Counted from the stretch's first letter, positions 40,801-55,800 are shown. The stretch is DNA of 64,000 nucleotides from Lamellibrachia satsuma (GCA_033239005.1 BSQZ01000018.1:3087036-3151035); one strand, 5' to 3'. Made by a program: numbers and translations. The notes: generated by a model not told the origin, from the letters alone.

Positions 40801-43800
40801 GATAGTTCACACATTATGTCATACATTGCAATAATATTATGTGCAGCAGCTATGTGCATTGGCATCTTTTTGCAAAACGTCTTTTTGTTGTTCTATGTAA
40901 TCTATGTTGTAGTTGCTCTCCTCTTTATCCCTGTAGTCCGGGGTGAGGCTGGCACCGATACCTCTTTATCCCTGTAGTCCGGGGTGAGGCTGGCACCGAT
41001 ACCTCTTTATCCCTGTAGTCCGGGGTGAGGCTGGCACCGATACCTCTTTATCCCTGTAGTCCGGGGTGAGGCTGGCACCGATACCTCTTTATCCCTGTAG
41101 TCCGGGGTGAAGCTGGCACCGATACCTCTTTATCCCTGTAGTCCGGGGTGAGGCTGGCACTGATACCTCTTTATCCCTGTAGTCCGGGGTGAGGCTGGCA
41201 CCGATACCGATCATTTATTTTTGTTTTCCCTTCTTCTTCGTCACTAGTCCCGTTTCACTGCCGTCTCCACCAACTGTCTCTACTCCCCCATCCCTCGCCC
41301 TCATTCTCCACTCCCCTCCCACTCCCCCATCCCTTGCCCTCATTCTCCACTCCCCTCCCACTCCCCCATCCCTCGCCCTCATTCTCCACTCCCCTCCCAC
41401 TCCCCCATCCCTTGCCCTCATTCTCCACTCCCCTCCCACTCCCCCATCCCTTGCCCTCATTCTCCACTCCCCTCCCACTCCCCCATCCCTCGCCCTCATT
41501 CTCCACTCCCCTCCCACTCCCCCATCCCTCGCCCTCATTCTCCACTCCCCTCCCACTCCCCCATCCCTTGCCCTCATTCTCCACTCCCCTCCCACTTCTG
41601 CCAAATCTCTCACTGTATTTCACAATTTTTTTTTTTCAAACTCAAGAATTTTATTACAATCAATCAATGAAATAATTATTGATTTACAATGTCAATTCCA
41701 CACGCAACATTTTAATTGCCTATACTCTTAAGTGTAGCAAAAATTGCCCTGACCAGTTTACACATTCTCACAGTTACATCAAGTAGTGTTTCGTAAGTGA
41801 GGTGAATGATCATGTTTCTGTCACATCAAGTGACTAGACTGATCATGTTTCTGTCACATCAAGTGACTGGACTGATCAGCTTACACAGTATTGATGTAGT
41901 GATGTTTATTTTACACACTCGTGCTAACCAACAATGCTCCTGTTCAAACAGACTGTTCTGGCTAACACTGACATGGCTCTCTGCTGCTTTTACAGCCACA
42001 TATTATCTCGTTCAACTTTGGAATAGATGAAAATCCGTGTAGAAAAGTATATCAAACACACTGCTAAATACAGCACCTCAGTGTTGTTCTGAATTGAGTA
42101 TAAATTATATTTGTTGGTGTTTTAATAATGGGGCACAGTTTGTAACAGGTATTCTGTTAGTATAGCTTACATAAGACATTCTAGTAGTGTGATAATATGC
42201 AAGACAGCATAACATGAAATATGAGCGAGTCTAGAGTGTGTATCACTGAAGGGGACAGATCACTATTTTATTTCCATGTTCATGTCATATGAATAAGATG
42301 CTAGTTATTTTGTGATGGTAACCACTTTTGAGGATTTTTACCGCTACATTAGTGGGGAGATAAAAGTTAGTGCACAGTTTTTATTAAAACCGAATGGTAA
42401 CTTTGCGTGCAGTCTGGAATTGCCTGGTTGACTCTTAGCATTGGTTTCAATGGGGAAAAATAATGACATGTAGCCAGAAGACGGAACTGACCACCCGGTG
42501 TTTCCGCCGAGTGATACATCTAGTTGGGCCCAGATCAACTCTGCAGGCGGCCCCACTATATAGAACTGTCAGCTCCACTGGTCGGCTGTAAGACACCAAG
42601 TAGGGGGCAGGCTGAATAAACATGCGAGTAAATAACTAGATAAATGAATGTGGTAGTAGGGACACCTCCTTCTACATGGAATATATCAAGAGGGATGGCA
42701 GATGCTTTTCAAGGTCATGTTTCTGGAGAAGGGCAACAAATTCCAAGATGTGTTTACCGCACAATGCCAACCACCCATGTGTACTGACAGCTCATAGTAA
42801 AGAAAACAAAGATAATGGCCAAAGAAACAGTAATTCCTGAAACCTGTGGACACTTTCGTGACTAACAACATAGTGGAGCATATTTGCTGAGAGCAAGTAA
42901 ACTCAGTTGTGTTTTGAAGAAAATCGTTACTCAAACACAATGGATCAGTTCCGTGTTTTTCATAGGTGCCTTTTTTGTGTTAAAAAACATCTGCTGCCTT
43001 GTGGCTCATAGTGTAACTATGCCTTCAAATCTGTCACGCTCAACCATTAGATCAGCACAGATATCTCCTGAATGCAAGACTCGCCACTTACAAAAACAAG
43101 CCATTTTGTAGTATGTCTGGTGCTGGCATCTACTGACTAACATATTAGTAAATGTCTATGCTGCCATCTACCAACAATGAAAGGTAAAATAAGTGAAGAT
43201 CACTAATAATCCTGCAGCCAGATCATTATTTTACTTCCATGTTCATGGCATAGAAATAAGGCACCAGTGATTTTGAAGCTGTTGTATCATTATTTCTTTA
43301 TTCAGCCCAGTGTAAACAGAGCTGACCAGCCACTAATTCTTATAGCTTTGACCTGCTTATCAGTGCACAGCATTATATCTATCAATAAGGATTTGTATCA
43401 TGTATCAATACTGAGACATTTCATTACATCTAACATCATTACAGCTAACCTGGCGATTACTTCACTAATAGTCTACGAGTACTTAGAATTATTTCCATCA
43501 CAAGGAAGAGATTAGCTTTATTCTCAAGAGGAGTCCTTTGGCTGTTTGTGAGACCATCCCCTGTTCACGACAGACACTCCGAATATGTGAACACAATACA
43601 GTGCACTCCAATTAATAGTTTTACATGTCAAAAATACTGGTCTACAGTAAATAGCCTCAGGGTTTTCCAGGAATACCTATTATTTTGCAGTATAATGTAT
43701 TGTTTTTCTCTACTAAGCAGCTGATTCTGTTATCCAAGCTCCTGTTAAGCGGAGTCCAATATACATGAACTTGGCACATGAATATCGCATGAAAACACAG

Positions 43801-46800
43801 TGTGAATAAGAAGACAGAACACATGACTTCATGTACATCTGCACATGACAAATAGTGTAAATTAAACTGTGTGGTAGAGAGGTCAAACAGGAAAACTTGT
43901 TAGAGAAAGGTTTTCCAAAAGCAGGAAATGGGTGTAAATCAAGTATGGTCTTAGAAATTTTACTGATGAACGGAAAACAAAAACACTTAAATAAACATTA
44001 TATGTAATCAACAATAAACTGTGTGAGCTGCAATGAATGGAATACATGCTGTCATTTCTTTACTATAAAGTAGTTTGTGACTCAGTCCATTCATCCGTAT
44101 GTACGTATGTACGTATATCTCTGTCAGTTTCACATGAATGGTCTGAGAAATGGCAGATGTTGTTCAATTTTGGGAAATGTAAATGCCTACATGCAGGACA
44201 TGGGAACTTGGATGTGAACTATAAAATCGGAGATACTGTTCTGGGTACTACTGTAAAAGAAAAGGACTTAGGAGTTACAATAAGCGCTGATATGAAAGTT
44301 TCAGAGCAGTGTGGTATTGCAGCTTCAAAGGGTAATCAAATTCTTGGATTGATTAGAAGAAACATAACATACAAGGGAAAAAAGTTAATTATACCTCTTT
44401 ATAAAGCAATAGTTAGACCTCATTTAGAATACTGTATACAAGCATGGAGACCATATCGTAAGAAGGATATAGATACGCTTGAATGCATACAAAGGAGAGC
44501 AACTGAAATGATTCCAGAACTGAGAGACCTTAGTGATGAAGAATGCCTGAAGGAATGTGGTTTAACAACTCTAGAGACAAGGAGGTTAAGAGGAGATCAG
44601 ATTGAAATTTTTAAGATATTGAATGGGTATGAAAATATTGATAGATATATGTTTTTCTCACTCAAGAAGGATAGCAGAACTAGAGGACATGAGATAAAAT
44701 TAGTAAAGGATCAATGTAGATTGAACATCAGGACGCACTCGTTCTCACAGAGGACAATAAATGAATGGAACAAATTGTCTACAGATTGTGTAACTGCTAG
44801 CAGCGTGAATATGTTTAAAACAAGGTTGACACATATCTCAGGAGGGTGGGTTATAAGTAGATGAACATTGTTGGACTCTCGATAAGCCAATGGCTTCCTT
44901 GTCCACTTGCCATCTGGGCTGTTGGCTTGGATGGCAAATCTTGTTAAATCTTGTTAAATGAATGGGGCTGACATTGTGTAGGCTTGCTCTGGGGCCTATG
45001 GTGATGGTTCATACATAAAAAATAGGGGTGAGGTATTACATTGAAGGAACCAATGTGAATGTTTGACGTAAATTACGTAACTCAGACAACAGATACATGC
45101 AGTTGTTAGTAACACTATGCGTGTTACAACCATTGTTACACGACCTATGTCCAACTGGGTAGTGAAGTGCAAGGAGTCATAAGCTCTTGCCTTTTCTCCA
45201 TTGCAACGCCGGGCAACTGGGCTAGTCTTATATAAATAAAACAATACATTTGCTAACTACTATTCTAGTGTTCTCAACAAGCTCCAGTGGACCCCTTGCC
45301 AAATGCAATTTGCCAATTTTAATTTTGGTCAGGTCAAGTAAATTTTTATCCATGACGAATGATCAACTATTTTACATGTATAGTCGTTTCTGATGTAATC
45401 TGATAGGCAGCATTCTTTATTTTACGATACAATCATGTACTTCACAATTTGTTTATGATTATGTTTGGTGAAGTTTCAGAAGATGTCATTTACGCTAAGG
45501 AAATATATATCTTAATGTTACAATTTACCTACTTTAAAGTGACTTGCGGAAGCAGTTTAAACTTTGAAAGTGTGTAAAAAACCATAGCTAAGACGTGACT
45601 CACATAATGACTTTATCTAATAGGACAAATTCAGCAATGCGCGCAACTTTAAAACACCAACAACATTAGCAGCTAGGAAAAGGGCAGGTGAGAACATAAA
45701 TGTAATGTAACTTACTCCACGTGTAGCCGTACTCATCCTCCTCTTCATTGTCAATCTCCCCTCTGTCTACCTGGGTCGTAGAGGCTCCATTACAAGACTG
45801 GAACATGGAAGTGGAACAATCTCAATAAACTACAAGGCTGCCACAGATATCATGACAAATCTGAAACACCTGTTTAAAGGCGCTACAGTTGTACATATAT
45901 CTGTCAATTCTATTTTTGAACATATTCACACAACTAGCATTAACACAATCATTTGGTAGTTTGTTCCATTCATTTATCACCCTCTGTGAGAAAGAGTACT
46001 TTCTCATGTCCAACCTACACTGTTCTTTAACTAATGCTATAACTAAAATAAATAAACAAGGTGTTTGGCTAATTGGTTAAATAAATTGGTAGAATAAGTT
46101 AGTTTGTAGAAACTATAAATACATAAATGAATCGTCACTGGAATATCATTGCTGCAGAGTGCAAAGATATTTATATTCTATAAACTAATAATGTTAATAA
46201 TAATGTGTGATCTTATACAGCACAGGTATCCAAGACAAGACTTTCAATGTGGCACTCCATTGGCAGCAGTTAATGTACAGCCAATATAGGTTTAGTAGAT
46301 CAAGACCATTGACACTGATTTTTTCCATTTATATATTGCTTACCTAAAAAAGCATCCTCTTTTTATATATACAATTAAACCACATTACTTCAAAGGCTAA
46401 AACAAGATCACATTTGATTTATAAAGCACCTAGTCTATTGTTGGCACAGACAGCCGTCTTTCATAGCAGGAGTGGGCGGTTTCTGAAATGTCAAAGATGC
46501 TGGCCCATTACAACCTGGACACTGATCGACGTGGCGACCACCAGATATAATCACATTCGCAGCAATGACTGCAAGAGCTGTGAGCTTGGGTTGGCGGAGA
46601 GATATCCCCAGGAGACTAGTAGCAATAATGAGAAAGCACTATCTGTCTCATTGATCTGTATTCACACCTGCAGCCTATATTACGGCAGCAATTTAAATGA
46701 CTGGTTTCTGCGGAGAAGTCCGCCGAAAGCTGTGACAGACGCTTTCAGGTGCGACAAAAATAGCCTACCGACAATCCTACTTGACAGTTCAAGAGTGGCA

Positions 46801-49800
46801 TCACCGCAACTAATGACTGAATGTTATTCCACTGTCATAGGCATGGACATGATATAAAAAAATTTCATTCACTTGGTTTTTATTTGATGAACTTTGTAAC
46901 ATGAGTAAGCCACAGCTGGCCATGTTCTGTGCAGTTGATTGTAAACATAAGGATCTAGATTATATAAAGTATGCACTGTCACTACTTGAATCAGTCTTCA
47001 CTCTGTCAAAGGACAACATTAAACTTATACAATTTTGAGGTATTTACATGGGTGTCTTTCAAAATCATACTAATTATACAAGTAATTAAATAATATTTAA
47101 AATATTAAATACGAATGCAGTATCAGTCTGTCTCTAAAAAGACCCTTTGTTGCAACCCAGTGACATTACCCTCCTCACAGTGAGAGTACCCTCCTCTCAG
47201 TGACATTACCCTCCTCACAATGACAGTACCCTCCTCACAGTGACAGTACCCTCCTCACAGTGACATTACCCTCCTCACAATGACAGTACCCTCCTCACAG
47301 TGACTGTACCCTCCTCACAGTGACAGTACCCTCCTCACAGTGACAGTACCCTCCTCACAATGACATTACCCTCCTCACAATGACATTACCCTCTTCACAG
47401 AGACAGTACCCTCCTCACAGTGACAGTACCCTCCTCACAGTGACATTACCCTTCTCACAGTGACAGTACCCTCCTCACAGTGACAGTACCCTCCTCAATG
47501 TGACAGTACCCTCCACACAATGACAGTACCCTCCTCCTCACAATGACAGTACCCTCCTCACAATGACAGTACCCTCCTCACAATGACAGTACCCTCCTCA
47601 CAATGACAGTACCCTCCTCACAGTGACAGTACCCTCATCACAGTGACAGTACCCTCCTCACAATGACAGTACCCTCCTCACAATGACAGTACCCTCCTCA
47701 CAATGACAGTACCCTCCTCACAGTGACAGTACCCTCCTCACAGTGACAGTACCCTCCTCACAATGACAGTACCCTCCTCACAATGACAGTACCCTCCTCA
47801 CAATGACAGTACCCTCCTCACAATGACAGTACCCTAATCAGCCCCTTAGCGTATCCATCCATCTGTTGACAACTAACATTTTATGCCAACTGTTCCTAAA
47901 CCTTTGGTTTTGACACACAACTGAGCTCTAGGCAAGATAGAAGCATTCATATTATTATTATTAGCAAAAATACTCATCTTCTAGAAAGGGTAATAGCGGG
48001 TGAATTTAAACTAAAAATAAAACTGAGATGACCTGATAATGGGGTCACAGATGAACCCCTGAAAATGTTGTGCCTGAGATGCAAAGTATCTAGGAGGAGT
48101 GCCATAACATACAAACCATACAAACATACACTAGCTTGACTACAGTAAGATTATTACAAAATGAGACTCACCCAGTCTGGCTCAAGTAGACTCTGTATGA
48201 GGAAATGGACTGGACTTGTCGCCTTGCGGATCACTTCCACTGCCTTGTCATGGGTCGCGTCCCTCAGGTCAATGCCATCAACCTACAAGAGGCAAGATGT
48301 GTTAACTTGATCCATAACATCCCTCAGGTCAACGCCATCAACCTACAAGAGGCAAGATGTGTTAACTTGACCCATAACATCCCTCAGGTCAACGTAATCA
48401 ACCTACAAGATGCAAGATGTGTTAACTTGACTCATAACATCCCTCAGGTCAACGCCATCAACCTACAAGAGGCAAGATATGTTAACTTGATCCATAACAT
48501 CCCTCAGGTCAAAGCCATCAACCTACAAGAGGCAATATGCGTTAACTTGATCCATAACATCCCTCAGGTCAATGCCATCAACCTACAAGAGGCAATATGC
48601 GTTAACTTGATCCATAACATCCCTCAGGTCAACGCCATCAACCTACAAGAAGCAATATGTGTTAACTTGATCCATCACATCCCTCAGGTCAACGCCATCA
48701 ACCTACAAGAGGAAAGATGTGTTAACTTGACCCATAACATCCCTCAGGTCAATGCCATCAACCTACAAGAGGCAAGATGTGTTAACTTGACCCATAACAT
48801 CCCTCAGGTCAACGCCATCAACCTACAAGAGGCAAGATGTGTTAACTTGATCCATAACATCCCTCAGGTTAACGCCATCAACCTACAAGAGGCAAGATGT
48901 GTTAACTTGACTCATAACATCCCTCAGGTCAATGCCATCAACCTACAAGAGGCAAGATGTGTTAACTTGATCCATAACATCCCTCAGGTCAATGCCATCA
49001 ACCTACAAGAGGCAATATGTGTTAACTTGATCCATAACATCCCTCAGGTCAACGCCATCAACCTACAAGATGCAAGATGTGTTTACTTGACCCATAACAT
49101 GAATATCACATTCCACATGTGGGAAAATAATACAGAAAATTGTGATAATTAACAAATATTACATCATGTAGATACAAAAATATAGAATCATTTATCTATA
49201 ACTAAAAATAAATATTGTTTAATTGTCATTATGGGTCTGGGAAACCCCTATTATGAACATGATTGATCATAGGAGCCATCCTATCAATCTACACATATCA
49301 AACACAACACAAAGTCTATGGCATAGGAACCACATGTGTGTCAAGATAACTCTGGTAAAGTAAAATTCTAACTTTGTCATCTATCTGCACATGGTCAGTT
49401 AATGGAAGTGGGCACTGCAGTTTTTAACAAAGCAAAATGTTTATCGACTTTGGTTTGTTGCAAAGCTTTCCTTCCGACCTTTTTCAGAAAGCCTGAGCAT
49501 CGTTTTAAGAAATATGATTTTGTTATACAGTACTGTACTGAAGTCAGAGTACATCCAATGCAAACGTTTATAATAATCATTTCTATAGTCTTCTCTTGCT
49601 TTCTGTTCACACTGACAATTGACAACCTTCCTAGATTACAGCAAAGCTTGGTCAGCCCCAAATTAATTCAGATTAATAAAAAATCATAGATGAAATGAGA
49701 CCAATCTCAAGTACCAGTCGACAGATAATGATCAGTTTACGTGTCCAGGATTCATAGTTGATGTGCCATAAGTTATGTAGTGTTTCCATGCAGAAGAATA

Positions 49801-52800
49801 AATCTTTAATGCAAAGTGTATATCACAGATGCATTGGCTTCTCTATGCCTGATGCCCAGAGAAATTGTTAATGCAAAATACCACAGGACAAAATGTCCTG
49901 GGGCAATATGCTTGCTGACACATCCATAAATTATGTGGGTGCATATGTCAAAATGTGTAAATTACATCACAATCTTAAATAAATGAATAAAAATGAGCTG
50001 CATGATTCAACCATATGTTACACCCCTATGACTGCGCTACATTTTGTAACTCTAGACAATTAGAATAAATACATTTAACTACATGCATGTAAAACATTTC
50101 ATGAAGTAACAATTAATTCAGGTAGAATCAATAGGTTCTCTTTAAGTGTTACTGATCAGAATGCCACCTACCTCGAGGATTCTGTCACCAGTCTTGAGCG
50201 TGCCATTGCGACCAGCAGGACTCGACTCAAGCACGTGTTTGATGAAGATTCCAGCGATGACCATGTTACCTTCTCCGCTGACAGACATACGGCCACCTAT
50301 GGGACACAATAATCATCACTGAATAATTGATGGTTCAATGGTGGACGACAGACAAATTCAGTAACCTCCTAATGCAGTACGGACACCCAATATAGGCAGA
50401 TGTTCCAGGTCTCCTGATTTGATGGGAAATATCTAAAATTTTTAGCAAAATAATTCAAATCTCAATCACCCAAATTAAAATGAAATCTCACCCTTTTCTG
50501 TTAAATCAAAAAAACAAATATTTCATTCTACCAACACTTGCGCCTTCTTGGGATTAAATCAAATTACCCACAAGATATTCTGTTTTGCTCTGACCTTTAT
50601 CCGATATTCTGTAAGTTGGGGAAATGCCATTTTGTTCAGTGTCTCCAAGAACAATTTTTAATGCAATCTCCCTGTCATTTGGCACAAATCACGACACCTA
50701 ATTTTATTTCCACTTGGAACCTCTGCATAGGTTTTATTGTTTTATTAAACATCATCACCAGTTGACACATTTCTACATGATGATGACGTACCATTGTATT
50801 TGTAACTGATATAAATGTGCACAGAACCAAACTACAAATGAATGGGTGAGAAATGCATGCATGCATACATGCGGATTGCTATGTGTCATGAGTTTGTGGG
50901 CGTTTGTTTGTGTGCTTGTGTGCATGTGCGCACGCGTGTGTGCATGCATGCATGCATTTGTGTGGGCAAGTGTGCATGCATCATGTTTGCATTGTGTCTA
51001 TGTGATCAGCCTGAGCTAATAATATCAGCCTCCTCAAGTGAAGCCTGGCTACTTGAGTGGCCCCTCTAGCATTGCAGGGGATGGCCTAGCAGCCACAATA
51101 AACAGGAACACCAGACTGTGTGAGGTCCGCTCATTACCATCGCATTACCACACATAACAGAACCAGTCTGCTCATGCAATAATGCAATAATAGTATCATG
51201 TTGCTGATGGTCTCAATAAGTTGTTGGCAGGCTTCAGCATAAAAAATCTTCTACCAAGAATTGGAAAATTTCATACCACTGTGAGCTCAGTAGCCAGATA
51301 ATTTTGTAACTATAAAATTATCATGATAATGGATCACTACGACAAGAAATCAGGAGAGTTCTGTTAGCATGGATTTGAAGGTTTTGTTGGAGGAACAGGC
51401 TAATGTGATGTTTGTACACCCATATTTCAGGACTGAAGCTGATGCATACGAAGAAAGTAATAATCTAATAATGAGGGTATATTACACACCTCAGCTGACA
51501 TACATCTACAACACACAATTAGTCTAGTTTTCTGAGAAGAGAAATCCACAGTTTCCTAGTGCTGAGACCAAATACATTAATTTCTATCTTTTAACTGAGA
51601 CACCCTTTATGAATACCAGGGTACAGTGTGTATATGAGGCTAAAATCAATATTTTTCTGGTTGGAACTGACAGTAAAGGGTAAACGAGTCAACTGATATT
51701 TTTTTAATATCTGACTGGATGAGCTAGTCTTTGAATGAGCACATTTACTGAGACACAAGTGATTGTGAGATAATGTTAAACTTGTTTCTGTTTTTCGATA
51801 GATTTCATGCCAGAATGGAAAGGAACATTACTGTTAGCAATAAACCATTGCCTTTATTGGTAAAAAATAAGCAGCAAAAATAATAATTAAGATTTTGTGG
51901 AAAACAGATTTAAGTCCACAGAACCACATGATCAACAAACGGGAAATGCCCCAACGAGTTTCAGAGAACTCGGCTGAATTTGATTTTAGGATTTTTGAAG
52001 CATTATTGTCAAAATATGATGTTAGTGTTACATGTTTATTGGTTAATTTGGTTTCACCAATGTTGATGTCAATATTTATATATCATGGAAACAGACTGGT
52101 TATTCAGGCCTGACATCAAACATGAATTAATAATTGAACAGAATGATCTTTCTAATAATTTAGTAATGAAGAATACTTCAAGCTATGGATGCTAGTTCCT
52201 TTATTGTTCAGTGTATTAAGGAATGAGCTCAAAGCGTTGATGTTTGGCACCACACAAATTAATTTCACGGGGGAAGGGGTTATTTCACGGGGAAGGGGTT
52301 ATTTCATGGGGGGAAGGGGTTATTTCATGGGGAAGGGGTTATTTCATTGGGGAAGGGATTAGCAGCTGTTTCATTTAGCATTGTACATCAATGTATTTTT
52401 TCCAAAAATGTAATTTACTTTCCAATTACACATTCACAGTTCATAAGGCTTCACTTTATATGTCACAAGTAGTCTAGGTTATTCCAACTTCATAGAACTG
52501 CGCATGAGCTTATCGGTTGCACTTGGCTAACATGTCAGCCCTCAGTCAACCAGAGAAATTACCAGAATCTCCCACTAGAACATTATGAGTAAACCACTGG
52601 CACCATATTCTTGACTTTAGTTGTACATTCTTAGGTTTCATTATATCACTTAGGTGCATAGCATCAAAACCTTGACTTTTGTTTCACTTTAAAGGTTGAT
52701 GTAATTCAAAGTTTAATGTAGCAGGGGGTAGGGGGTTAAATGACATCAGATTCATGCAATGTCTTACATTGATGTCTTGACATTATCCCTAACATAAGAT

Positions 52801-55800
52801 TCACTACAGACCAATATGTTTGGTCGCTGCTGTTTGACATACTGAGTTACAATAGCTGTAGATGTTTTAATATTTTTATGAGATAAGACATACAGCCATT
52901 ATGGATAGATCAAGTTGCACCACTTAGACTGAAGCAGGATTCCTACTCTTTTTGTTACATAAAATTCCATGACTTTTCCATGACCGAGGCAGACTATCGT
53001 CAATGCATCACTATCATGTTATATGATTCAAAGTGTGTGCGTGCGTGCGTGCGTGCATGCATACGTGCATGCATGCATGCATGCATGTGTTGCATATATA
53101 TTAAGTATGCCTGGATATACCCCATGGTAGTTAACTAACAGGAAAAGTACTGGAAAGAAAATAACAGTCAAAAAGTAACATGTTATTTTGTTACTTTTCC
53201 ATAGGGAAATGTGTTACGTTTGTTCCAATTACAACAGTGCTGTACTCACCGACTATACTGATGCCGAGATTCTCTCCATCGTGTCGGTGAATCTCCACCA
53301 GTCGAGGCTGACCCCAAGAGTCCAACGTCTTGCCAGTCATGACACTTGACACTATCGACATTGGAGCAGATGTCAATGTCGTGTCACCGAGTGTAGCGTG
53401 AATGTCGTCAGGGGTTGTGTCCATGGTGAGTTGGTTGGATGATGTGTTTGTGGGGGCCGTGTTAGAGGCTGACCGTCCACCCTGCAGGTTGTGGGCTGAC
53501 TGACCGTGGGACTGGTCAGACCCGGGCTGCAGCAATGTTGAGCTGCAAGGGAATGAATCGAGTCACACACATGTATTACAATCAATTGTATGTGTATATG
53601 TACGTGTGTATCCATGCATTCATGTGCAAACACACACATGAATACATGCACATGTACATACAAACACAAACATATTTCCCATCATAATCTCAAAACACAG
53701 ACCAGACAAATCAGAATGACAGAACCGAAAGATCTCTTCTGAAACATCTCTAGAAGAACGGTGTCTGTGCATGGCTATGCTTTGTTACAAAATAGAACAC
53801 CTAGTCTTCCTTATTTTCATGAAGAAATTGGCATCTAACTGTGTACAAAATTCCATTGTAGCATGTGAAGCAGCCATGGTTAAACGGCACTGTTATATGT
53901 AGCGGATCATAGAAACAATGGTCGCATGTGATGATACCGCCCCAGGTTCGGTGTTTAACAAACCTGCCGATTGTAGGTTAACGACACAGACATTCAACAA
54001 TAAATTTTCTCAAACTGTCATAACAAGAAATTAAATCTCCTGGCAATCTACATGAGAAACCAACAAACAGCAGGCTTCTTTTAAAGTACAGCATCAGCTA
54101 AACATTGGATCAATATGTTACTGAAAATACTAAATGTATACAGCAAAAACCAAACATTTGAGCTTCATCAAAAGTTATGCCACACAAAATCATAGTAGTC
54201 AGTTTGCAAGATGCTTAAAGTGTCATCCTACTGACATGAGCCAGATCGTTTGGATCCAGCCATAACCACCAGACAACAGGGCATGCATGCTACCTACACA
54301 TCTTCACAAAGATAATAACTGTTGTTAGAAACAAAATGGCTGAATAACTCAAAATAACAACACCTACCCTGTAAAACATCGGGGCAAACAGCAAGATCTG
54401 GCAGAAAGCTTTGACAGTGGTGGATTAAGCAGTCGTTATTGAAAATATATCACTAAAGATTTACTAGGTTTAAGGTTTACAATTGTGTGCGAAAATAAAG
54501 ATTTATTATAATAAGAAAGCTATTCCAGACTAGTCATATTTCTAGTTAACTAAACATTCTCCATTAATATTAAGATTTTATGTCATGGAACATGACTGTA
54601 AACATTTTCATATTTATATATCCTTTAATCCTTGAAGATAAAAACAACAGTAGCAATGCAACAACAAAGTCCGTGTAATCCTGCTCATCGAACGTGCTGC
54701 ATAATCTGTCTGCACTGGGAATAAACATTACATTAACACTGTTCAAATCCACCTCTTCCAAAACCACACCGGCTCAGACACACAAGCTGCAGAAAAAGCT
54801 AAGCACAAATCACACCATACATAAAGAATGATGGAATGTTGCACCAACCGACCAGTTGCTTACCGATAGTACTTTGGAAATATCCTGCCGATGAAGCATA
54901 CAGAGGAAAGCAGAACAACAGTGAGCCAGGTGACAATGTAGGGCAAAAGCTAGAGTCACTATGCTGGGGTCACAACACTGGAGTCACAACGGAAGCTTCA
55001 CACACACATACACAGGGTCGGAGGATCAACGGATAGCCCCACCATGATGAAAACCCACATTATGATCGAGGAAGGTTACCACTGCCAAAATAGTTCCCTT
55101 ATCTTTTTTCCTCACAACGATGCAAAAAAGCTGTTACAATCGGGGAAGGTCACCACTGACAAAATAGTTTCATTATCTTTTGTCAGAAGGTGAACAGAGA
55201 GCCCAACAATGATGCAAATTCCACCGTTACGACCGAGGAAACAAACCATTGCAAAGATAGCTCCCTTTGCTTTGGTTTGGGGAAATGCATTGATGCAAAA
55301 TCCCATTACGATCGAAGTAGGTCACCATTGCCAAAATAGTTTATCTTTTTTTCACAATATTCAGTGGCGGAACTGTCTTCTTGTAGGGCTTTCTGTTTAG
55401 TGACACATGCATGCAGTTTTCTAGAGGATAACATAGACACCACACTGAACAGATTCCACTGTCGCCAACCACTCCATGGAGGCCAGATTGTATATAGAAT
55501 TCAGTGGTAAACAACATAAGATGGGATACAATCAATGTTGCTACAAGGCAGTTTCATCAGATGTTTTAAGCCACATTCCAAGTTCTATTCAGGGCTGCTT
55601 CAACAGTCTGTCTAAACACACAATAAGCTGCGGATCAATTTACGACCACAAAAGTATGGCCATAGAGCAGCTTGATACTAGAATAACATCTTTAATTAAT
55701 GGTTGACTTAAAGTTGGCTGTACATTTTGAAAAAAAAAAACAATTTATGGTACCAAAACATTACCACGCAACCAAGAGCTTTGAGTCTTGTTTATTCTAC

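Noticed and set aside
41189..41731. Pro/Ser-rich plus-strand ORF and Arg/Gly-rich minus-strand ORFs
   Set aside because: All frames are open because the 39-bp unit is pyrimidine-rich and a multiple of three; simple minisatellite.
46414..46857. 147-codon plus-strand ORF in intron 6
   Set aside because: No motif or family resemblance; codon content is like random sequence and it lies antisense in an intron.
47152..47836. CRISPR-like regular array
   Set aside because: Units are contiguous without spacers, in an animal intron; plain minisatellite. The same applies to the 55-bp and 60-bp arrays.
48205..49152. 315-codon plus-strand ORF with 20-residue repeats ([11 protein letters not shown] type)
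   Set aside because: It is the antisense of the exon 6 splice-site minisatellite. The period of exactly 20 codons keeps the frame open, and it overlaps a coding exon on the other strand.
53526..53526. Alternative acceptor for exon 4, 16 nt inside
   Set aside because: It has AG and a phase-0 frame, but exon 3 ends in phase 2, so it would break the reading frame.
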